Assembly (NCBI GenBank): GCA_900546285.1
Contig: URCJ01000029.1
Span: forward strand, 1 to 27,507
Direction of reading: 5' to 3'
Length of the DNA: 27,507 nucleotides
Source of the DNA: an uncultured Solobacterium sp.
GTDB taxonomy: Bacteria; Bacillota_I; Bacilli_A; Erysipelotrichales; Erysipelotrichaceae
Shown here: positions 21,795 to 27,507 of the stretch, piece by piece
Position numbering within the stretch: the first letter of the stretch is position 1
How the letters are laid out: each line of letters opens with the position of its first letter
The notes under the pieces: model-generated
Told to the model about the DNA's origin: nothing
What the model saw: the letters and a program-made list of their open reading frames with translations, nothing else
The model's database searches: none
Made by a program: the position numbers and the translations under genes

Positions 21795-23237
21795 TTACTT
21801 TATTTGTTGAAGTAACCACTCATAAACAAGATACAAACCATAAGCATCCAAACCACAATATTCGATAAGTTCTTTTTTAACCTTATCATCATCTTCTTCA
21901 ACACCTAAATCGATATTACGCCAATTAAAGACAGCCTTCATACCATCATTAATTTCTAAAGATTTATAATTCAAATCAGACACTATGCTTACTAGTTGTT
22001 TAAGTGTAAAGTTACCTCTCATTCTTACATCGTAGATTAGGCCTTCTAAGAAAGGAGTGGCCAAATCAACAAAACGTTCATTAATATTCAATAATTCATC
22101 TCTATATTCAGGAAAATAATCAGCAAGTTCCTTTATTCTTCTACACTCCGCTCCATAGGCATTATATGCAACTATAGGTCCGGACTTAGGAATGTATTTC
22201 AATAGACCTTCCGCAAATTCTCTTCGACAATCACCCTTTCCCAAAAATGAATATTTAGACAAATTATTGTTTTCATCAAGTATATATAGAACAAACTCAA
22301 AAGGTAAAACATCAAGGGGCCTCAAACCATTAAACTGTGGAATCAAATAAGTATCCCATTCAAAGTCAATGAACGTAATTGGCCTAGTACCAAGATGCTT
22401 TAACCAATCCGCAAGAGCATATTTTTGTACATATTTACCCCCGTTCTTGCTTGCCATAACCTGAGCATATTGCACTCTATTTCCCTCAAATTGATCTAAA
22501 TCAATATCTTTTAGAAGTTCAATGCCAGCTTGATACATTTTATTCTTATTAGCACTTGAGACTAAAGTTAAAATAGAATCATCAGGCAAATTCTTTTCTT
22601 CTCTAAAACATTCATAATAATAAGGGCAAATATTGTGACTATGACAAACACGACTCTTTTTTGGACTATATGAATCCAAAGAAGTAGCCTCTATTCTATT
22701 TATTATTGATTTAAAATCATAGATTCTATCACTGAATATATCTAAGAATTTATTGCCATTAATTTCATCGGTTAAGATGAACAACTCTTCAATATTTAAA
22801 TTATCTTCAAAGACATAATCTTTATTAATATAAGCTAAATAAATTTTATTTACATTAATATCTAATTTTCTTAAAACCTCTAAAGTTAAACAATAATAAG
22901 TATAATCAAAGTCCTTAATAGAAGTCATATTATGCACGAAATATAAGTCAAAACCTCCTTCAACTTTGTGCATAATAGGCACCTTTATACGAAGACCATC
23001 ACATTCAAATCGCGTTTTTATAAACCATTCATATTTGTCTATTTCATCAAAGAAAGCACCATTGGTATCACCCACCGTTCCTCTAAAATAATCTTCTATT
23101 TTCAAAAATCTTGCCAATAATAATATTAAAGATTCATCACTTCTTAAATAATGGTTAAAAGAAGAATTATCACCAAGAGAATAATAATAAGATCTTGGAC
23201 ATCTATTAAACTTCTTTAAATCCGTTATATGATACAT
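21795..23237 (-). CDS. DUF2779-type protein: Fe-S Cas4-like N-terminus plus DEDD exonuclease-like domain
   Basis: This 480-residue protein has two parts. The N-terminal 210 residues resemble a RecB/Cas4-type PD-(D/E)XK region with a split cysteine set: C13 in FNRCPRSYYYS, then C198, C204 and C210 in VCHSHNICPYYYECF, suited to a 4Fe-4S cluster. The C-terminal part (about 285-475) matches DUF2779: TFIDFEWDTYLIPQFNGLRPLDVLPFEF with D291 and E293 as the first acidic pair, IVAYNAYGAECRRIKELA, RFVDLATPF (D391), GNFTLKQLVSIVSDLNYKSLEINDG, and YCGLDAYGLYLVYEWL (D464). A role as DNA or RNA nuclease is inferred; no substrate is known. TGATATAAT stands 14 nt before the ATG. Confidence 0.8.
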   Translation of the reverse strand: MYHITDLKKFNRCPRSYYYSLGDNSSFNHYLRSDESLILLLARFLKIEDYFRGTVGDTNGAFFDEIDKYEWFIKTRFECDGLRIKVPIMHKVEGGFDLYFVHNMTSIKDFDYTYYCLTLEVLRKLDINVNKIYLAYINKDYVFEDNLNIEELFILTDEINGNKFLDIFSDRIYDFKSIINRIEATSLDSYSPKKSRVCHSHNICPYYYECFREEKNLPDDSILTLVSSANKNKMYQAGIELLKDIDLDQFEGNRVQYAQVMASKNGGKYVQKYALADWLKHLGTRPITFIDFEWDTYLIPQFNGLRPLDVLPFEFVLYILDENNNLSKYSFLGKGDCRREFAEGLLKYIPKSGPIVAYNAYGAECRRIKELADYFPEYRDELLNINERFVDLATPFLEGLIYDVRMRGNFTLKQLVSIVSDLNYKSLEINDGMKAVFNWRNIDLGVEEDDDKVKKELIEYCGLDAYGLYLVYEWLLQQIK

Positions 23238-23251
23238 AACTACCTACCTAA

Positions 23252-23260
23252 ATTATATCA
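23252..23260 (-). promoter_or_regulatory. Extended -10 promoter for the DUF2779-type gene
   Basis: Minus strand TGATATAAT: the TG belongs to the alr stop codon TGA, so stop and promoter share bases. Fourteen nt separate the hexamer from the ATG at 23237, predicting a leader of about 8 nt (AGGTAGTT). Confidence 0.5.
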
Positions 23261-24298
23261 AATATATATCTTTTCTACACGAGAATTTACATCACATATT
23301 AACTCATATGAAATTGTATAAATATTAGCAGCCATTTTCTCTAAATCGCCATAGATAAGAACCTCATCATATAAGTCGCAATCTACATCACTAACATCAA
23401 CCATCATCTGATCCATACAAATATTGCCTAAAATATTAACTTCCTTGCCATTAATGCTAACAGTATTTCTACCGCTATGAAGTCTAGAAAAACCATCACC
23501 ATAGCCAACAGAAACAGTTGCCACTCTTATATCCTTATCAGCGACAAATCTTCTATCATAGCCAATAGGCTCACCCTTTTTAACCTCTTTAATATGACTA
23601 ATAACCGACTTCATTGTTAAAGCCTGTTTTAAACCTTCATAACCGCCTAATCCATAAAGAATGATACCAGGTCTAACCATATCCAAATGATAGAAAGGAT
23701 GTTTCATAATAGTCCCCGAATTAGCACAGTGTCTAATCTTAAAAGTGATACCTTCTTTTTCCAATTTAGAAATATCATCCATGAATAAATCATATTGAAT
23801 CTTTGAAAAATCATCATCTAAACAATCAGAGAAATGCATAAAAACACCCTCAAAATCAAGATTATTTAAAAGACAAGCTTTTTTCATTTCATCAACATCC
23901 TTAAAACCAATGCGATTCATGCCAGTATCAATCTTTAAATGGCACTTAATCTTTAAACCATATTCATTTAAACCTCTTGCATAAGGAAGTGAATAAACAC
24001 ATTGTGTAATATTATATCTAAATAACTTATCAGTATCCTCTAAAGGTGTATAGCCAAGAATTAAGATAGATGTATTTATTCCTCCTTCTCTTAATTCGAT
24101 AGCCTCCTCTAAGGTACTAACCGCAAAATAATTTGCACCTAAATCCTCATATAAATGTGCTAATTTAACGGCACCATGACCATAAGCGTTATCTTTGATA
24201 ACAGGGCAAATCATTGCCCCGTTTACTTTATTCTTGATTATATTAAAATTATCAACGATACACTTAGTATCAATCTCAACCCATGTTCTTCTACTCAT
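23258..24298 (-). CDS. alr: Alanine racemase
   Basis: Alr interconverts L- and D-alanine for peptidoglycan, using pyridoxal phosphate. In the 346-residue protein the PLP lysine is K35 in CPVIKDNAYGHGAVKLA, the barrel continues with FAVSTLEEAIELREGG, KIDTGMNRIGF and MVRPGIILYG, and the catalytic Tyr of the second monomer is in VSVGYGDGFSR. The C-terminal VNILGNICMDQMMVDVS is also canonical. It is slightly shorter than many Alr proteins (about 370). It follows galK after 15 nt, but has no ribosome binding site and carries TATAAT exactly 6 nt before the ATG, so it probably starts its own leaderless transcript. Confidence 0.96.
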   Translation of the reverse strand: MSRRTWVEIDTKCIVDNFNIIKNKVNGAMICPVIKDNAYGHGAVKLAHLYEDLGANYFAVSTLEEAIELREGGINTSILILGYTPLEDTDKLFRYNITQCVYSLPYARGLNEYGLKIKCHLKIDTGMNRIGFKDVDEMKKACLLNNLDFEGVFMHFSDCLDDDFSKIQYDLFMDDISKLEKEGITFKIRHCANSGTIMKHPFYHLDMVRPGIILYGLGGYEGLKQALTMKSVISHIKEVKKGEPIGYDRRFVADKDIRVATVSVGYGDGFSRLHSGRNTVSINGKEVNILGNICMDQMMVDVSDVDCDLYDEVLIYGDLEKMAANIYTISYELICDVNSRVEKIYI

Positions 24299-24304
24299 AA
24301 GACT

Positions 24305-24310
24305 ATTATA
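24305..24310 (-). promoter_or_regulatory. -10 element of alr, predicted leaderless start
   Basis: Minus-strand TATAAT, then AGTCTT, then ATG. The predicted start site is the first base of the start codon. The -35 region (GTACTA at 17 nt) is weak and there is no TG extension. Confidence 0.5.
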
Positions 24311-24313
24311 ACG

Positions 24314-25591
24314 CTAAATTAAAGTCTTAGTACCAAATGGACGAACAACTAGTTCCATAATAGAGTCTTTATCAAAAACACTTGATAGAACCATCTTATA
24401 ATCATTAACCAATTCTTTTGGTACAACAGCTTGAATAGTGCCACCAAAGCCACCACCATGAACACGATAAGCACCCTTATAGCCCAAGATATAATCACTC
24501 ATGGCAATAGCGATAGATAAAGGTTGATTCTTTGGCATAGAACTTGGATAAACATTTTGAAGATACATATAACTAGATCTACCAGAACGATTAATTAAAT
24601 CTAATAAGCTATCGATATCCTTATTCTCAACAGCTTCCTTCTCTAAAACAGCTCTCTTATCTTCTGTATAGAAATGGAAACTTCTTAAAATCGAACGATC
24701 ATTCTTAACTTCTTCTCTTAATTCCTTAATATGAGTAAAGAAATAATCAGGATCACCATCTCTTAAAACATTACAGTTTAATAATTTAGCAACATCCTTC
24801 ATTTCACCAGGAACCGCAGAATACTCATCACTTAAATCAGCATGATCACCCTTTGTGTTAACTAAAATCAATTCATAACCATAGTCAGTGAAATCAAATT
24901 CATAATTTTCAATTACCGGGGCCTTAGGATCATTAAAATCCATAGCCACAAAACCACCAACTGAAATTGAAGCTTGATCCAACAAACCACTTGCCTTACC
25001 GAAATAAACATTCTCAGCATATTGACCAATAATAGCTCTATCAACTGGTGTAATTTGACAATCATTGAATAGACAATTGAAAATTTCTACAACCATCATC
25101 TCAAAACACGCGCTAGAAGAAATACCTGAACCAATCGCAACCTCAGAATCACACATTGCGCTAAAGCCACCAATCTTATAACCTAATTCGTTCAATTTGT
25201 TCGCAATGCCCCTAATTAATGATTTAGAAGTATTCTTTTCACTATCTACTACAGCCAAAGAATTAATATCAACAACACAATCATCAAACTTTGGATCAAT
25301 AAAGATACATTCACTATTATCATTAGCCTTAACTACACAAATATTGTCATAATTAATGGTAGCAGACAAAGTATGACCATGTTGATGGTCAGTATGATTA
25401 CCACCAATTTCAGTTCTACCAGGAGAAGAAATCAAATGATAATCACCATCACCAAAACGCTTATATGCTTCGTTTAGTAAAGAAATGTATCTTTCTTTTT
25501 CCCTACTTAAATCATTAGTGCCCTTAATCTTAGACAATAATTCATCAATCTTATCGCTATTGATATAATCTTTTAAATCGTTATAATTCAT
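24314..25591 (-). CDS. galK: Galactokinase
   Basis: GalK phosphorylates alpha-D-galactose at C1 with ATP, the first committed step of the Leloir pathway. The 425-residue GHMP kinase has the galactokinase signature SSPGRTEIGGNHTDHQHGHTL (about 56-74), in the Clostridia/Bacilli wording (GGNHTDHQ), the phosphate-binding loop GSGISSSACFE and the C-terminal motif RVHGGGFGGTIQAVV. Length is typical of Firmicutes members. It follows galM with one base between, and GAGGGG in the galM end serves as ribosome binding site. galT and galE are not in the window. Confidence 0.97.
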   Translation of the reverse strand: MNYNDLKDYINSDKIDELLSKIKGTNDLSREKERYISLLNEAYKRFGDGDYHLISSPGRTEIGGNHTDHQHGHTLSATINYDNICVVKANDNSECIFIDPKFDDCVVDINSLAVVDSEKNTSKSLIRGIANKLNELGYKIGGFSAMCDSEVAIGSGISSSACFEMMVVEIFNCLFNDCQITPVDRAIIGQYAENVYFGKASGLLDQASISVGGFVAMDFNDPKAPVIENYEFDFTDYGYELILVNTKGDHADLSDEYSAVPGEMKDVAKLLNCNVLRDGDPDYFFTHIKELREEVKNDRSILRSFHFYTEDKRAVLEKEAVENKDIDSLLDLINRSGRSSYMYLQNVYPSSMPKNQPLSIAIAMSDYILGYKGAYRVHGGGFGGTIQAVVPKELVNDYKMVLSSVFDKDSIMELVVRPFGTKTLI

Positions 25592-25592
25592 A

Positions 25593-26555
25593 TTATTTCC
25601 CCTCTAATGTATAAACAATCTTATGATTAACTTCTTTATCTTTATAAATATATGGCTTTATAAAATTATCATAGTTGATACCATTTGGATAATATTGACA
25701 CTCAAAACATATTCCATAATAATCTTCATATGTATGATTATCCTTGCCCTCTAAATGGCCTAAATAATTACCAGTATAAATATGCATACCAGGTAAATCA
25801 CTTTCTACCATAAAAGATAATTTATCACTATGAAGCTCAGCCATCTTTTTAAACGACATATCCTCGAATACATAATTATGATCTAGACCACCCTTAGATA
25901 AATTTGAATGGCCAATAGATAAAACATCATTCATCTTACTCAAAGTAGTGAAATCAAAAGCTGTACCATTTACATCAATTACCTCGTTAGAAGCCATAGG
26001 GCCAACATTTAAAGCTACCTTGTCGGTATAAACCTTGAGTTCTTGATCAAAAACAGTATCAATACCACCGTTTAAATTAAAATATGAATGATTTGTGACA
26101 TTTAAAATACTATCCTTATCGCATAAACCTGTAAAAGAATAAATTAATTGATTATTTTTTAATGAATAAGATACTTCTAAGTTTAAATTACCAGGGAAGC
26201 CTCCAGACATATCACCATCAAATAAAGACAAGACGATTTCATCTTCCTTTAATTCCTTAAGTGTATAGCCTCTAAAACTTAAATCACCAACACCAGAATG
26301 AAGACAAATACCTGGTTCATTTAATGATAATTGATACTTTTCACCATTAATCACAAAACTGCCTTCAGCAATTCTATTAGCATTTCTACCAACAGTGGCA
26401 CCTAAATGGGGCCCAGTATTCTTAAAATAAGAAGCTTGATCATCAAAGCCTAAGACAATATCAGTATTAGTTTTCTTATCAATAAAAGAAACTAAAGTTG
26501 CTCCAACCGTAGAAACTTTAACGCTTAAATATTCATTTTCAATTGTATAAATCAT
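25593..26555 (-). CDS. galM: Aldose 1-epimerase (galactose mutarotase)
   Basis: GalM converts beta- to alpha-galactose and so supplies galactokinase. The 320-residue protein shows HLGATVGRNANRIAEGSF, LHSGVGDLSFRGYT, the catalytic His in NVTNHSYFNLNGG, DHNYVFED and the catalytic Glu in YGICFECQYYPNGINYDNF (family LEPQhyPDapN). The substitution FECQ for the usual LEPQ/LETQ keeps the Glu. The start codon overlaps the stop of the sugar kinase gene by 4 nt (ATGA), so translation is coupled. Confidence 0.95.
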   Translation of the reverse strand: MIYTIENEYLSVKVSTVGATLVSFIDKKTNTDIVLGFDDQASYFKNTGPHLGATVGRNANRIAEGSFVINGEKYQLSLNEPGICLHSGVGDLSFRGYTLKELKEDEIVLSLFDGDMSGGFPGNLNLEVSYSLKNNQLIYSFTGLCDKDSILNVTNHSYFNLNGGIDTVFDQELKVYTDKVALNVGPMASNEVIDVNGTAFDFTTLSKMNDVLSIGHSNLSKGGLDHNYVFEDMSFKKMAELHSDKLSFMVESDLPGMHIYTGNYLGHLEGKDNHTYEDYYGICFECQYYPNGINYDNFIKPYIYKDKEVNHKIVYTLEGK

Positions 26556-27469
26556 ACTTCACCATTAGCCTTCACTAACATCGCAGCACCCATAACACCA
26601 GGTTCCTTAATCTTAGCTAAAACAACCTGAGCTGGTTTAATACCATTGAAATATTTATGATAACTTTCTACCATCTTATCAAAATATTTCTCATGTTGAT
26701 TAAGCGCAACTCCACCACCGATGACAAAAATATGTGGATCACAAATTTGACCAATAGTAGCCAAAAGTCTACCCATTTGATCAGCCATCTCATCAACTAG
26801 CTCGACAGCCTTAGGATCATTTTCATCATACTTTTCAAACAATTCCTTACAAGTATTACCCTCACCAAATGCTCTTGCAGCCTTTCTGCCTAAACCTCTA
26901 CCACTTGATTCAGATTCGATACTACCAGGATTTAAATAATCAGAATAACGCTGGCAGCCATCTTTAACGATGATATTACCAATTTCTCCCGCAAAACCCA
27001 TTTGGCCAGAAACAATCTTGTGATTAAAAATTAAAGCACCACCAATGCCAGTTGAATGAGTAATATAGTAAACGATTGGCTTATTCTTACCTGCTCCTAG
27101 CATCGCCTCAGCCAAACCAGCCATATTCGCATCATTATCAAGATATACTGGACGGTCATATCTTTCTTCAATCAAATCAGCAATTTTATAATTTTCAAAG
27201 CCAACAAGATTATTAGAAATAGGCATAACTCTATTATAAATATCAACAGGACCCGGAATAGCTACACCAATACCTTGTGTTTTATCAATATCAGTAATTT
27301 GATCAAGCACAGAAAAAACAGCGTCTCTTATCTTTTCCTTAGGACCAACCAAGCCATATGATTTTGTAACATATTCTTCTAAAACGTTACCGTCATTATC
27401 CATTTTGCAAGCCCTTACATTAGTTCCGCCTAAATCGACACCTACATAATAATTCATAATTTTTACCAT
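26552..27469 (-). CDS. ROK-family sugar kinase lacking the zinc motif
   Basis: The 305-residue protein has the ASKHA phosphate-1 loop GVDLGGTNVRACKMD, IGVAIPGPVD, the catalytic DNDAN stretch, the phosphate-2 region THSTGIGGALI and the adenosine region HIFVIGGGVAL. These define a ROK kinase, probably a gluco-, fructo- or amino-sugar kinase. The ROK zinc site (GEIGH...CxCGxxGCLE) is missing: the sequence reads GEIGNIIVKDGCQRYSDYLNPGSIES, with Asn for His and only one Cys. I chose the upstream ATG (27469) because GAAAGG lies 7 nt before it; MNYYVG four codons in (27457) is the alternative. It heads the ROK-galM-galK unit, so a role with galactose-containing sugars is likely. Confidence 0.88.
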   Translation of the reverse strand: MVKIMNYYVGVDLGGTNVRACKMDNDGNVLEEYVTKSYGLVGPKEKIRDAVFSVLDQITDIDKTQGIGVAIPGPVDIYNRVMPISNNLVGFENYKIADLIEERYDRPVYLDNDANMAGLAEAMLGAGKNKPIVYYITHSTGIGGALIFNHKIVSGQMGFAGEIGNIIVKDGCQRYSDYLNPGSIESESSGRGLGRKAARAFGEGNTCKELFEKYDENDPKAVELVDEMADQMGRLLATIGQICDPHIFVIGGGVALNQHEKYFDKMVESYHKYFNGIKPAQVVLAKIKEPGVMGAAMLVKANGEV

Positions 27470-27470
27470 T

Positions 27471-27491
27471 AAGGCGCCTTTCTGTCGCCTT
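27471..27491 (-). promoter_or_regulatory. Hairpin at the ribosome binding site of the ROK kinase gene
   Basis: Minus strand: AAGGCG - ACAGAAAGG - CGCCTT. The arms form a 6-bp stem, with the ribosome binding site GAAAGG exposed in the loop, 7 nt before the ATG. The alternative palindrome AAGGCGCCTT (27471-27480) would bury the AAGG. This may tune translation; the 16 bases beyond it to the window end are too short to interpret. Confidence 0.45.
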
Positions 27492-27507
27492 CACAAATAC
27501 GCAACCA

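Noticed and set aside
1..27507. CRISPR arrays, insertion sequences, tRNA or rRNA genes
   Set aside because: None seen: no regular spaced repeats, no transposase motifs, no tRNA-like cloverleaf or rRNA signature stretches.

Overview
The window reads as chromosome of a low-GC Gram-positive bacterium, most likely an Erysipelotrichales or Mollicutes-adjacent member of Bacilli, probably gut-associated. This rests on the AT-rich sequence, the AGGAGG-type ribosome binding sites, long-form HPF, Clostridia/Bacilli-type galactokinase, a small protein resembling a family I associate with Mollicutes, and extended -10 promoters. TGA is used as a stop (alr, the ROK kinase) and TGG as Trp, so the code is standard and true Mycoplasma is excluded. 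Species is inference only.

Almost everything is on the minus strand; read it from high to low coordinates. (a) 27469-19147: sugar kinase (ROK) - galM - galK, then alr, a DUF2779-type nuclease-like protein, hpf, a small unknown protein and ptsI, ending at a strong terminator. This is a carbohydrate-use and energy-state block (galactose handling, PTS enzyme I, ribosome hibernation). (b) 19109-17439: an Alg14/Alg13-like glycosyltransferase pair (pssD/pssE type) and a YebC-family gene. (c) rpsT (plus strand) is back-to-back with the fmt-lepA-hemW operon, then rpsO with its own promoter and leader; all serve translation. (d) 12763-8436: a TetR repressor with an inverted-repeat operator, an ABC ATPase and an FtsX-like permease, followed closely by tex. 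(e) 5160-6280: a plus-strand island holding a structured RNA of about 185 nt with promoter and terminator, and a PBECR4-like protein gene whose ATG begins 4 nt after the terminator. (f) 4960-1: pnp, a short-chain dehydrogenase, trmB, a TroA/ZnuA-like lipoprotein without the usual metal ligands, and the 5' end of polA.

The best candidate for something undescribed is the island at 5160-6280. Its order, promoter - folded RNA - terminator - nuclease-family-like ORF without a ribosome binding site, resembles the architecture of RNA-antitoxin/toxin loci or of a terminator-controlled leader, though the RNA family is unassigned. A second genome-style signal is that three genes (the lipoprotein, trmB, alr) have TATAAT exactly 6 nt before the ATG and no ribosome binding site, which predicts leaderless mRNAs; fmt is close to this (10 nt). 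Function calls come from motif recognition by eye; no database search was possible.
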